From NCBI GenBank assembly GCA_016790635.1, contig JAEUOR010000070.1, forward strand, positions 1 through 64,000: a stretch of 64,000 nucleotides of DNA, given 5' to 3'. The notes below the pieces were generated by a model. The model was not told the DNA's origin and ran no database searches. It saw only the letters and a program-made list of their open reading frames with translations. Numbering within the stretch: the stretch's first letter is position 1; the number at the start of each line of letters is the position of its first letter. Made by a program: the position numbers and the translations under genes. Shown in pieces: positions 6,945-15,563 of this stretch. The stretch comes from Burkholderiales bacterium. GTDB lineage: Bacteria; Pseudomonadota; Gammaproteobacteria; Burkholderiales; JAEUOS01.

Positions 6945-8567
6945 TCAGTATCCGACGGCCGCGCCGTCGCTGCGCGGGTCGGACCCGCCCAGGCGCATGC
7001 CGCTCTCAGGATCGATGGTGATGCCGTGCGCGTGCCCGGCCAGTTCGTTGAAGGGCCCCCAGCGGTCTAGCTTGTGGCCGCGTCGTTCGAGTTCATCGAT
7101 GGTCGCCGCCGGGAAGCGCGACTCGATGTGCAGGGTGTCACGGTCCTCGCCCAGGGCGAAGCGTCCCGACAGCCAGCGCGGCGCTTCGACGGCTTCCTGG
7201 ATGTCGAGCCCGTAGTCGATCATCGAGACGTAGGTCTGCGCGTGGATCTGCGGCTGGCCGTCGGCGCCCATGCAGCCGACCACCGCCCACAGTTTCTGTT
7301 CGCGAAACGCCAGCGAGGCGATCAGCGTATGCAGCGGCGTCTTGCCCGGCGCCACGCAGTTGGGATGCGCCGGGTCGAGCGAGAAATAGGCGCTGCGGTT
7401 CTGCAGCACCACGCCGGTGTTGCCGGCGACGACGCAGGAGCCGAACACGCCGTAGAGGCTGTTGATGAGCGCCGCCGCATTGCCGTCGCGGTCGACCGCG
7501 GCGATGAAGACGGTGTCGCCCTTGAGGCTGCCGTAGGAGGGAATCCGGTCCCAGGGCAGGGCGCGCGCCGGGTCCATCAGGCTGCGCCGGGCGTCGGCGT
7601 ATTGCCGGGAGATCAGCATTTCCATCGGCACCGCGGCAAAGCGCGGATCGGCCAGATGATGATCGCGGTCGTGATACGCGATCTGCTTGGCCTGCACCAT
7701 GAGGTGCGCGTGGTCGGCGCCCAGGCGCTCCCTCTTGTGCAATTCGAACGGCTCGAGCAAATTGAGCATCTCGAGCACGGTGAAGCCCTGCGTGGGCGCC
7801 GGCGTCTCGTAGATCGTCACGTCGCGATAGTTCCCCTGGAGCGCCTCGCCCCAGCGCGCGCTTTGCGCCTTGAGGTCGGCGGCGGTGAAGAAACCGCCCT
7901 CTTCTTGCGAGAAACGCGCGAGTTCGCGTGCGACATCCCCTTCGTAAAAGCCGCGATGGCCGCCTTCGGCCAATGCGGTCAGGGTGCGCGCCAGATTCGG
8001 GTTGGTGAGACTGCTGCCTGCGCGTGGCGTCCGTCCCTCGGGCATGAAAATCGCCATGCTCTCGGCGTGAGGCTTGAGGTCGGCCGCCGCCGTGTCAATC
8101 CAACCGGCCAGGCGCGCCGTGACCGGAAAACCCTCGCGCGCATAGCCGATGGCGGCTTCCAGATCGCGCTTGAATGGCAGGCGCCCGTGCGCGCGGTGCG
8201 CCTCGCACCAGCTGGAAACCGCTCCCGGGGTCGTGAGCGTCGCCGGCAGGATGCCGCGAAACGGGATCTCGCCCATGCCGCGGTCGCGAAACCACTGCGC
8301 GTCGGCCGCCGCCGCACCGCGCCCGCCGCCATCCAGATAGCTCACCGCACGCGTCCTGGCGTCGTAGATCAGCCAGAACGCATCCCCGCCGACGCCGGTC
8401 ATGTGCGGGTAGATCACCGCCAGGGCGGCGCTCGCCGCGATCGCGGCATCCACTGCTGAGCCGCCGGCGCGCAGCGCATCGACGCCCGCTTGCGATGCCA
8501 GGGAATGCGGGCACGCGACCATGCCGTTGGCGGCCATGGTGGCGGGACGACCAGTCGTGATATCCAT
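6945..8567 (-). CDS. gamma-glutamyltransferase-like Ntn-hydrolase
   Basis: This 540-residue member of the gamma-glutamyltranspeptidase superfamily shows ANGMVACPHSLASQAGVDAL and GGSAVDAAIAASAALAV near the N-terminus and GVGGDAF. Thr352 in KGDTVFIAAVD is the expected self-cleavage nucleophile that starts the small subunit. The later motif SLYGVFGSCVV replaces the classical N-D/S motif, as in the GGT-like groups often annotated as acylases or oxamate/amidohydrolases. No clear signal peptide is seen, so it may act in the cytoplasm. It is followed by a TAXI receptor, which suggests the receptor brings in its substrate or product. Confidence 0.9.
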   Translation of the reverse strand: MDITTGRPATMAANGMVACPHSLASQAGVDALRAGGSAVDAAIAASAALAVIYPHMTGVGGDAFWLIYDARTRAVSYLDGGGRGAAAADAQWFRDRGMGEIPFRGILPATLTTPGAVSSWCEAHRAHGRLPFKRDLEAAIGYAREGFPVTARLAGWIDTAAADLKPHAESMAIFMPEGRTPRAGSSLTNPNLARTLTALAEGGHRGFYEGDVARELARFSQEEGGFFTAADLKAQSARWGEALQGNYRDVTIYETPAPTQGFTVLEMLNLLEPFELHKRERLGADHAHLMVQAKQIAYHDRDHHLADPRFAAVPMEMLISRQYADARRSLMDPARALPWDRIPSYGSLKGDTVFIAAVDRDGNAAALINSLYGVFGSCVVAGNTGVVLQNRSAYFSLDPAHPNCVAPGKTPLHTLIASLAFREQKLWAVVGCMGADGQPQIHAQTYVSMIDYGLDIQEAVEAPRWLSGRFALGEDRDTLHIESRFPAATIDELERRGHKLDRWGPFNELAGHAHGITIDPESGMRLGGSDPRSDGAAVGY

Positions 8568-8786
8568 GAGTTACCTTCTGACTCTTCGATTCCAGAGTCG
8601 TGGCCAGCCTGTCGGGACCATGGCGCTCCGTACTCCCGCGCGTACCGCGACCTTGGGAATATCCCGGTTAGTCAATTTTGGTGATGCCGTGCAAGTGATT
8701 CCTGCATAGTATGAAGGAGTCGCGCTCGCTGCGGCACTCTGTCGCGAATACAACTTGAATTCGCCACTGCCCCTGAAAGAAGCCAA

Positions 8787-9569
8787 ATGAAAATCGCCAT
8801 CGCATCATGTATGAACGCGAAAATCTATACGAACCAACCGGTCTGGCGAAACATCGAACAGATGAACCCGGATGCCCTAGTGCTTCTGGGTGACTCGATC
8901 TACCTGGATATCCCCTGGGTAACCGTGGTTCCCGGTGGTTCAATTCATCCCAGCGAAGCCGATGCGGCGGATTTTCTCAATCACGGTTTCGAGCTTTTCC
9001 GACAGCTGCTAGGGCGTCCAGAGTTCGCGTCACTGATCAGCAGGCTGGGTCCTGGAAAAGCATTTGCAATTTGGGACGATCACGATTTTCTTTGGAACGG
9101 CGCCGCCGGCGGCGCGATGCCGTCGAAGATATACGGCGATCACTTTCGTGTCACCCGCACCCTGTTCAAGGCATTCCGAACTGCACTTGGGAAAGGCAAT
9201 CCCGCCGCGTTTCCCAACTCGACGAGCGACCCTGTCTTTTCGAGCCCGAATGAACCGGCACCTGGATATCAGGTCATCGACTTGAGTAGTGCAGAAAAGG
9301 TGTGCCTGCACCTTACAGACGGGCGCAGCTTTCGTGACAAGCACAACCTCTTGGGGTCCGCGCAGCGTGCTCAGATCACCCTTGAGATGAACAAGCGCCC
9401 CGGATGGATCAATATCCTCGCGAGCGGGATCGTATTCAACGGCAGCAAAGGCGAATGCTGGAGCGGTTTCAGGGACGACCACGAATGGCTGCTGCGAACG
9501 GCGCAGGAACATCGCATCCTCGTGGCCAGCGGCGATGTTCACGAAAAGCCGCCTGCCCTCGCCACATAG
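8787..9569 (+). CDS. PhoD-like metallophosphatase, reading frame broken near the C-terminus
   Basis: The 260 residues open with MKIAIASCMNAK and contain VLLGDSIYLDIPW (metal-binding Asp), AIWDDHDFLWN (DDHD, the metal site of PhoD-type alkaline phosphatases) and ILVASGDVHEK (GDVH, a further metal ligand). The frame stops at 9567-9569, right after GDVHE. The expected C-terminal continuation is found at once in the +1 frame up to 9762. A single extra base, for instance in the AAAA run near 9553, would explain this. The gene is therefore either a recent pseudogene or carries a sequencing error. No signal peptide is evident. Confidence 0.8.
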   Translation: MKIAIASCMNAKIYTNQPVWRNIEQMNPDALVLLGDSIYLDIPWVTVVPGGSIHPSEADAADFLNHGFELFRQLLGRPEFASLISRLGPGKAFAIWDDHDFLWNGAAGGAMPSKIYGDHFRVTRTLFKAFRTALGKGNPAAFPNSTSDPVFSSPNEPAPGYQVIDLSSAEKVCLHLTDGRSFRDKHNLLGSAQRAQITLEMNKRPGWINILASGIVFNGSKGECWSGFRDDHEWLLRTAQEHRILVASGDVHEKPPALAT

Positions 9570-9762
9570 AGTGCCGGGGGGCCATGACATTCTGGAAATC
9601 ACTTCGTCCGGCGCCGGTGTGGGAAAGTTCGTTGCGGTGGGGCCGCAAAAGCACAACTTCGGGTTGATCAAGATCGACAGCGGCAACTTGGTGCTGTCGA
9701 CTTTCAAAGAGAACCCTGTCGTGCCCGACGGCTCCGCGACTATCGCGCTATCTACCTGGTAA
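9547..9762 (+). pseudogene. frame-shifted C-terminal part of the PhoD-like gene
   Basis: In the frame one base on from the 8787 gene, the sequence reads SRLPSPHRVPGGHDILEITS, SGAGVGKFVAVG and so on to TAA at 9760-9762. The stretch ILEITSSGAG is the usual end strand of PhoD-type phosphatases after the GDxH motif. It has no start codon with a ribosome site of its own. Together with 8787-9569 it would make a protein of about 325 residues. Confidence 0.65.
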
Positions 9763-9796
9763 ACCGGCAACCAGCGAATTACTTGGCGCCAACGGG

Positions 9797-9815
9797 CCAT
9801 GCCTGAGCGGCATGG
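9797..9815 (+). terminator. hairpin between the PhoD-like and subtilase genes
   Basis: CCATGCC (9797-9803) and GGCATGG (9809-9815) form a perfect 7-base stem around the loop TGAGC. No T run follows, so this is at best a weak terminator; it could also be a structure in the leader of the protease gene. Confidence 0.3.
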
Positions 9816-9851
9816 AGTACGACAATGACGCAGGCAACCAGCTAAGGGTCG

Positions 9852-11531
9852 ATGATGGGAAAGGTGAATATGGTGAAGAAGGCTTCCACTCACAACAGCG
9901 CCAGCGACGAAATGACGCTTTGGCGCGGCGGTCAGCCCATCAAAATCGAGAAGCAGGAAGACCGCTTTACCCTTTTCAAGCCCAGCGCAAAACAGATCGA
10001 ACGTCTTGCAGGCATCGCCGGAGTGCAGTCGATCAATCGCGTGAACCGCCATGTCTGCAAGGTGCAGACGACGAGCAACGATCGCGACAATGTGATGGCC
10101 ACGATGCGCGCCGAAGGCTTCAAGGCGGTGGCACATCACGCTTACAAACCGGTGGGTTCCGAAGGCACGATGTACTACCTTACCGACAAAATTGTCGTGA
10201 ACTTCAAACCGAAAACCAGCGTGCGGCAGATCGAAGCCCTATTGGCCAAGTACAAGCTTGCGCTGCTCAAGGAGTACGCCCTGCCAGACACGGTGCTCGT
10301 TCAGGTCACCACCGCGAGCGGGGCGAACCCGTTGAAGATCGCCAACCGCATCGCTGCGGAGAAGGTTGTCAACTACGCCGAGCCGAACCTCGTGAACCGT
10401 CACTCTGCGGCATACACTCCGCCCGATGGATTGTTCAAGCGCCAGTGGCATCTGCAATCCAGACGCGCCGCGCAGCTCGCCAAAGATGCGTCCGTCGATG
10501 CGCCTCTCGCCTGGGACACCACGCGTGGCAAGCGCAGTATCGTCGTCGCAGTGGTCGATGACGGGTTTGACATAAACCACCCCGACCTTAAGGGTGACAA
10601 CAAGATCGTTCAGCCGCGCGACTTTGTTGATGGTGGCGCCAAACCTTTCCCTGACGGCGACGACTATCACGGTACCCCGTGTGCGGGCGTGGCCATCGCC
10701 GAGGAAAACGGTAGCGGCGTCGTTGGTATCGCGCCGGGCTGTGCATTTATGCCGGTACGCATTTCCATGTCAGAAGACGACGACCGGACGGCCGAAATCC
10801 TGCTCGAGGTGGCGGCGCATGCCGATGTAATCTCTTGCAGTTGGGGCCCGGCCCCGGTATTCGCACCGCTGTCCCGCTTGGTCTTCGATACGATCACCAG
10901 AATCACCCGCACGGGTGGCCCGCGCGGCAAAGGATCCGTGATGTGCTTCGCGGCACACAACTTCAACGCGCCGTTGCGCGACTTGAGCCCACCCAACAAC
11001 GTGCGCTGGAAAGACAATGGCCAACTGCGCGTGACCAACGGCCCCATCGAGAACGGCTACGCCTGCCACCCTGACGTAGTGGCCGTTTCGGCGTCGACGA
11101 GTCTCAATCGAAAGGCTCAATACAGCAATTGGGGCGACGAGTTGAGTGTGTGCGCACCCAGCGACAACTGGCATCCACTCGATGACCAGGCCTATACCCC
11201 GGGTCGCGGCGTCTGGACCACCGACAACGAAGGTGTCGGTGCCGGCTTCACGGACAACAGTCGCTACACCGGCAGCTTCGGCGGTACTTCTTCAGCGACA
11301 CCGCTGGTAGCAGGCGTGGCTGCCTTGGTTCTTTCTGCCAACCCGAAACTCACCGCTTTGCAGGTGAAGGCGATCCTGCAGCAGACCGCGGACAAAATTG
11401 TCGACAAGAACAAGGACGAGATGACGGGAAATTCCTTCGGGACATACAACAACAAGGGCTACAGTCGTTGGTTCGGGTACGGAAAGGTGAATGCGGCTAG
11501 GGCGGTGGCTGAGGCAGTAAGGCGGTTGTAG
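9852..11531 (+). CDS. S8 family (subtilisin-like) serine peptidase without a signal peptide
   Basis: The 559-residue protein has a subtilisin domain from about residue 190. The triad is visible: Asp236 in VVAVVDDGFD, His273 in DDYHGTPCAGV and Ser480 in FGGTSSATPLVAG, with oxyanion Asn370 in CFAAHN. Residues 108-180 (KIVVNFKPK ... NYAEPNL) look like a propeptide/inhibitor domain. The first 25 residues are hydrophilic with no export signal, which is unusual for a subtilase and points to a cytoplasmic or specially exported enzyme. A second start at ATG 9870, seven codons in, has a better ribosome site (GGGAAAGG). It sits 89 bases after the PhoD-like gene and may share its transcript. Confidence 0.9.
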   Translation: MMGKVNMVKKASTHNSASDEMTLWRGGQPIKIEKQEDRFTLFKPSAKQIERLAGIAGVQSINRVNRHVCKVQTTSNDRDNVMATMRAEGFKAVAHHAYKPVGSEGTMYYLTDKIVVNFKPKTSVRQIEALLAKYKLALLKEYALPDTVLVQVTTASGANPLKIANRIAAEKVVNYAEPNLVNRHSAAYTPPDGLFKRQWHLQSRRAAQLAKDASVDAPLAWDTTRGKRSIVVAVVDDGFDINHPDLKGDNKIVQPRDFVDGGAKPFPDGDDYHGTPCAGVAIAEENGSGVVGIAPGCAFMPVRISMSEDDDRTAEILLEVAAHADVISCSWGPAPVFAPLSRLVFDTITRITRTGGPRGKGSVMCFAAHNFNAPLRDLSPPNNVRWKDNGQLRVTNGPIENGYACHPDVVAVSASTSLNRKAQYSNWGDELSVCAPSDNWHPLDDQAYTPGRGVWTTDNEGVGAGFTDNSRYTGSFGGTSSATPLVAGVAALVLSANPKLTALQVKAILQQTADKIVDKNKDEMTGNSFGTYNNKGYSRWFGYGKVNAARAVAEAVRRL

Positions 11532-11622
11532 TCGCGCTCGCCAGTTGACAAGAACGGGTCCCTGTGTGGACCGACTTGGCGTTTGTCGTTTGCACCATCT
11601 GTGCAGGCGGTGGGAATCGAAC

Positions 11623-11700
11623 CGCCGCAGGCACCACCACCCTTACCTAGCTCTCTTAGGCGAACCACGTGTCGACCCACGCACTGAGCTTGCGCGCCGC
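11623..11700 (-). pseudogene. decayed copy of the C-terminus of the neighbouring sulfatase
   Basis: On the minus strand this region reads KLSAWVDTWFA, stop, ES, stop, VRVVVPAA. That parallels the true C-terminus of the sulfatase at 12976-14580 (KLKELVEAWFAYAREVGVVV). At DNA level, GGCACCACCACCCTTACCT here and GGCACCACCACCCCTACCT at 12991-13009 are nearly identical, as is the following AGGCGAACCACG. Two in-frame stops show decay. The flanks (11532-11622 and 11701-11896) contain nothing else I can identify. It suggests a past duplication, or deletion of a second sulfatase gene. Confidence 0.6.
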
Positions 11701-11896
11701 GGTCCGACTCTTGACTTCACAGGCAGGCCCCATGGAAGCCGGCATATCCTCAATCGCGCCTACGTCGACGGAAATGCTACCCACCATCGCCGGACTTCCG
11801 TTCCGTCGCTTGCCGCGGTGAATTGAATCGCACCCGACACGCGGCCGCCCCCTGAGGCGGCAACGCCGCGCGCTTGAGGAATAAATCGACGAGGGC

Positions 11897-12868
11897 CTAT
11901 TCTGCCTTGAGGCCGGTTTCGGCGACAAAACGTGCCCACAGGTCGACCTCGCCCGCCAGCCAGGAGTCGAGGTTCGCCGGCGCCATGGCAGGCAATCCGG
12001 AACCACCCACCGCCTCCATGCGCGCCACGACCTCCGGGTCGGCAGCGATGCGCGCGAGCTCGCGCGCCAGGCGCTCCACCGCCGGCCGCGGCGTCTGCTT
12101 GGGCACCAGCCACGCGTACCAGGAGGTGACGAGCGATTCGCCAAAGCCCGCCTCGGCCATCGTGGGCACGTCGGGAAACTGCTTGCTGCGCACCGGCGCC
12201 GCAATCGCTATTGCGCGCAACTTGCCGGCGCGCACCTGCGGCGCCACCACGCCGAAGGGGGCGTAGGCAAACTGCACCAGCCCGGAGATCAAGTCCGGCA
12301 CCGCCGGCGGGTAGCCCTTGTAGCCGACGCTGGTCAGCTGGATTCCGGTGTTCTTCTGCAACCGCATGACCCCGAGCGTCTGCGAGGTGCCGTTGCCACC
12401 GTTGACAAAATTGATCTTGCCGGGACGCGCGCGGGCATGGTCGATGAATTCCTTGAGCGTCTTCGGTTCCAGCGACGTCGTCACCACCACCAGGTTGGGG
12501 ACCTGGCCCAAGAGCGCAACACCGGCGAAATCCCGCGTCGGGTGCCAGGGCAGGCCGCCGAAGGCCGGCAGGGCTGCGTGCGACAGGGTGGCCATGAGGA
12601 GCGTGTGGCCGTCGGCCTCCGCGCGCGCTGCCGCCTCTGTGCCGATGCTGCCCTGCGCGCCGGCACGCGTGTCGACGATCACCGGCTGGCCGAGCGCTGC
12701 GGCGAGCTTGTCGGTGGCGGTGCGCGCCATCAGGTCGACGATGCCGCCGGCAGGAAACGGCACGATGACGCGCACGGGCTTGGTCGGCACCCACTGGGCA
12801 AGCGCCGGCGCGGCGGCAAAGATCAGCAGGCAGGCGGCATGGCGCAGGAAGGTCTGCATGACGGTCAT
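11897..12868 (-). CDS. Bug/TctC-family tripartite tricarboxylate receptor
   Basis: The 323-residue protein has a signal peptide (ACLLIFAAAPALAQW) followed by the family pattern TKPVRVIVPFPAGGIVDLMAR, then LGQPVIVDTRAGAQGSIGTE, with KINFVNGGNGTSQTLG and KLRAIAIAAPVRSKQFPDVPT later. Bug proteins are periplasmic receptors for carboxylates and other small organic solutes and normally serve TctAB-type membrane subunits, none of which are adjacent. It lies downstream of the sulfatase on the same strand with 107 bases between, so the two are probably cotranscribed. GAGGAG precedes the start. Confidence 0.93.
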   Translation of the reverse strand: MTVMQTFLRHAACLLIFAAAPALAQWVPTKPVRVIVPFPAGGIVDLMARTATDKLAAALGQPVIVDTRAGAQGSIGTEAAARAEADGHTLLMATLSHAALPAFGGLPWHPTRDFAGVALLGQVPNLVVVTTSLEPKTLKEFIDHARARPGKINFVNGGNGTSQTLGVMRLQKNTGIQLTSVGYKGYPPAVPDLISGLVQFAYAPFGVVAPQVRAGKLRAIAIAAPVRSKQFPDVPTMAEAGFGESLVTSWYAWLVPKQTPRPAVERLARELARIAADPEVVARMEAVGGSGLPAMAPANLDSWLAGEVDLWARFVAETGLKAE

Positions 12869-12975
12869 TCTCCTCGGTGATGCGATCGTTTCATGAATTT
12901 CTACTCGACGAGCTCTTTTCCAGCACCTGCGGATCTACGCGTCCGACCGCGGGTTCTCCCGCGAGTCGTCAAGGT

Positions 12976-14580
12976 TCAAGCCGTCGCCGGCACCACCACC
13001 CCTACCTCGCGCGCATAGGCGAACCACGCCTCGACCAACTCCTTGAGCTTGCCCGGTTCGGCTTCGGCCAGGTCGGTGGTCTCGCCGGGGTCGCGGGCGA
13101 TGTTGTAGAGCAGCCAGCGCTTGGCCGGCACTTCCGGGATGACGTTGTTGATGACCGCCGGCAGGTAAATGGCCTTCCAGTCGCCGATCTTGACGCCGCG
13201 GCCATAGGCCAGCTCCCAGGCGATGCGTTCGTCCGGCGCATGCGCTTCGGCGGCATCGCCGGCCAGCACTTGGGCGACCGAAATGCCGCGCATCGACAGC
13301 CTGCCCGGCGGCGGCGCCGCGTCAACGCCGGCCATCCGCAGCAGCGTGGGAGCGACATCCATGACGTGGATGAAGGCCTCGCTCTCGCGACGCGACGCGA
13401 TGCCGCGGCCGCTGGCGAATGCGCAGGTGCGCACCCCGCCTTCGCTGGTGTAACGCTTGAAAAGAAAGAACGGCGCCGACTGCGCCTGCGCCCAGCGCGG
13501 GCCGATCGAGGTGTAGCTGGTCATGCGCCCGATGTTGTCGAGGCGATTGTCTGCCTTGGCAGTGATCCAGTCGCGCCATGGCGGAGTCTTCTCGCGCAGC
13601 GTCCCCGAGGGTCCGTTGTCGGAAAAGAACACGATGGTGGTGTTGTCGAAGCGCCCCGTGCGCTTCAGCGCGTCGATCACGCGGCCCACGGCGCGGTCCA
13701 GCGCATGCACCATGGCGGCGTACACCTCCATCTTGCGCGCCTGCAGCGCACGCTCCTCGGCAGGGAGTTCACTCCATGCCTCTCCGCCGCGAATCTGCGC
13801 GGGACGCATGGCACCGGCCGCCAGGCCCAGGGCGCGCATGCGCGCCAGGCGCTTTTCGCGCAGCGCCTCGGGGCCGTCGTCATACTTGCCGCGGTACAGC
13901 GCCACGATGTCCTCGGGCGCCTGCAGCGGGCTGTGCGGCGCGGTGAAGGCCAGGTAGGAAAAGAGCGGCCGCGTATCGCCCGGCGCTTCCTCGATGAACT
14001 CGATGAGCCGGTCGGCGAAGTAGTCGGTGGAGTACGCGCCCAAGGGAAATTCGACTGGCGCATCGTCGCTGCGGTACACCGACACGCCGTGGGTGCTGGC
14101 GGTCGCGGGAGTCTGGTCGCCGCCGTAATGGTTGTGCTCGCCCTGCATGAGCGCCCACGAACGCTCGAACCCGCGTGCGCGCGGCATGGAGCGATACGGC
14201 GCCTCCACGCCCAGATGCCACTTGCCGGCCGTGATGGTGCGATAGCCGGCATCGCGCAGGCGCTCGGCGAGGGTCGCGGCGCGGTCGGTGAGATAGCCCT
14301 CGTAGCCCGGCTGGCCCGTCTGCTCCGGCGTGAGGATCTCGCGCATGGTGCCCATGCCGACCTCGTGATGGTCGCAGCCGGTCATGAGCATGGCGCGCGT
14401 GGTGGCGCACAGGGGCGAGGTGTGGAAGTTGGTCAGGCGCACGCCCCGATCGACGAGCGCATCGAGGTGCGGCGTGTCGATCTCCCCGCCAAAGGCGGAC
14501 AGGTCGGACCAGCCCATGTCGTCGACCACGATCACGAGAAAGTCGGGGCGCGGATTGTTCGTGTTTGTCGTCATCGTCAT
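12976..14580 (-). CDS. arylsulfatase-type sulfatase (type I, formylglycine)
   Basis: The 534-residue enzyme begins MTMTTNTNN; earlier in-frame ATGs lie in basic non-homologous sequence. Asp20/Asp21 (VVDDMGWSD) bind the metal ion. Cys58 in LCATTRAML is the residue converted to formylglycine; the usual C-x-P/A-x-R core is here C-A-T-T-R. GKWHLG (119-124), His216 in APHSPLQAP and Asp321/Asn322 in FFSDNGPSG complete the sulfatase active site. It has no signal peptide, so it should act in the cytoplasm. It hydrolyses sulfate esters of an unknown substrate, possibly imported with help of the downstream Bug receptor. A sulfatase-modifying enzyme is not encoded here. Confidence 0.92.
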   Translation of the reverse strand: MTMTTNTNNPRPDFLVIVVDDMGWSDLSAFGGEIDTPHLDALVDRGVRLTNFHTSPLCATTRAMLMTGCDHHEVGMGTMREILTPEQTGQPGYEGYLTDRAATLAERLRDAGYRTITAGKWHLGVEAPYRSMPRARGFERSWALMQGEHNHYGGDQTPATASTHGVSVYRSDDAPVEFPLGAYSTDYFADRLIEFIEEAPGDTRPLFSYLAFTAPHSPLQAPEDIVALYRGKYDDGPEALREKRLARMRALGLAAGAMRPAQIRGGEAWSELPAEERALQARKMEVYAAMVHALDRAVGRVIDALKRTGRFDNTTIVFFSDNGPSGTLREKTPPWRDWITAKADNRLDNIGRMTSYTSIGPRWAQAQSAPFFLFKRYTSEGGVRTCAFASGRGIASRRESEAFIHVMDVAPTLLRMAGVDAAPPPGRLSMRGISVAQVLAGDAAEAHAPDERIAWELAYGRGVKIGDWKAIYLPAVINNVIPEVPAKRWLLYNIARDPGETTDLAEAEPGKLKELVEAWFAYAREVGVVVPATA

Positions 14581-14761
14581 TCGTCGGCGCCGCATCGGTG
14601 CGGTGCGTGGTGTCCGGTTGGCGGTGCGCGGCCCGCAATGCCCCATTTTGTCTGCTCGCGGCTCCCGCGTCCAGACGCGCTGCTTCCGGCACCTTCGCTA
14701 TGATGCACGTGGCGCGGCGCGGCCATCGCAGTGCGCCTGATTCGACAGGGAGAAACACGAC

Positions 14762-15541
14762 ATGGACTTGGGAATTCGCGGGCGCAAGGCGCTGGTCTTC
14801 GGCGGCAGCCGCGGCATGGGGCGCGCCACCGCCGAAGTGCTGGCACGCGAGGGCGTGCAGGTGACCATCGCGGCGCGCAATGCGGCCGTGCTGAAGCAGG
14901 CGGCCGAAGAACTCTCGGCCGCAGCCGGCATCGCGGTCGCGCATGTGGTGGCAGACCTCACGCGCCCGGCCGGGCGCGAGGCGGCGCTCGCCGCCTGCCC
15001 CGACCCGGACATCCTGATCAACAATGCCGACGGGCCGGCGCCGGGTGATTTTCGCGACTGGACGCGGGAGACCTGGATCGAGACCCTGGATGCGACCATG
15101 CTGGGACCGATCATGATGATCCGTGCGGTGATCGACGGCATGATCGCGCGGCGCTTCGGGCGCATCGTCAACATCAGCTCGCGCTCGGTCAAGAGCCCGC
15201 AGGCCGAGCTGGGCCTGTCGAACGGCGCGCGCTCGGGGCTGGTGGGTTTCGTCGCCGGGCTGTCGCGCCAGACCGTGCGGCACAACGTGACCATCAACAA
15301 CCTCCTGCCGGGCATCTTCGCCAGCGACGCGCAGGTCAACCACGTCAAGGGCTTGGTCGAGATGACCGGACGACCGTACGAAGAGCTGTGGCAGGAGCGT
15401 GCGCGCAGCAACCCGGCGCTGCGCTACGGCGAGGTGCAGGAATTCGGCGCGTACTGCGCCTTCATCTGCTCGGCGCACGCCGGCTACATCACCGGGCAGA
15501 ACCTCCTGATCGACGGCGGCGCCTACCCCGGCACGTTCTAG
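14762..15541 (+). CDS. short-chain dehydrogenase-like protein lacking the Tyr-Lys pair
   Basis: The 259 residues form a classical SDR fold. GGSRGMG (14-20) binds the cofactor, DILINNAD (83-90) is the usual NNAG strand, and IVNISS (135-140) supplies the catalytic serine region. The expected Y-x-x-x-K is replaced: alignment of GLSNGARSGLVGF (151-163) puts Ser at the Tyr place (153) and Arg at the Lys place (157). The end, ITGQNLLIDGGAYPGTF, is standard. A known SDR subgroup has this L-S-N form, so the protein may still bind cofactor and have a different chemistry. It stands between two oppositely oriented operons. Confidence 0.9.
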   Translation: MDLGIRGRKALVFGGSRGMGRATAEVLAREGVQVTIAARNAAVLKQAAEELSAAAGIAVAHVVADLTRPAGREAALAACPDPDILINNADGPAPGDFRDWTRETWIETLDATMLGPIMMIRAVIDGMIARRFGRIVNISSRSVKSPQAELGLSNGARSGLVGFVAGLSRQTVRHNVTINNLLPGIFASDAQVNHVKGLVEMTGRPYEELWQERARSNPALRYGEVQEFGAYCAFICSAHAGYITGQNLLIDGGAYPGTF

Positions 15542-15563
15542 CCGCCGGCGCCGCCAAGCGAAC

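Noticed and set aside
11600..11630. A tRNA-like TTCGATTCCC element with flanking GGCGG/CCGCC on the minus strand
   Set aside because: It looks like a tRNA T arm, but no anticodon arm, D arm or acceptor stem pairs in the surrounding 100 bases, and the GGCGG/CCGCC pairing is not in the right register for a T stem.
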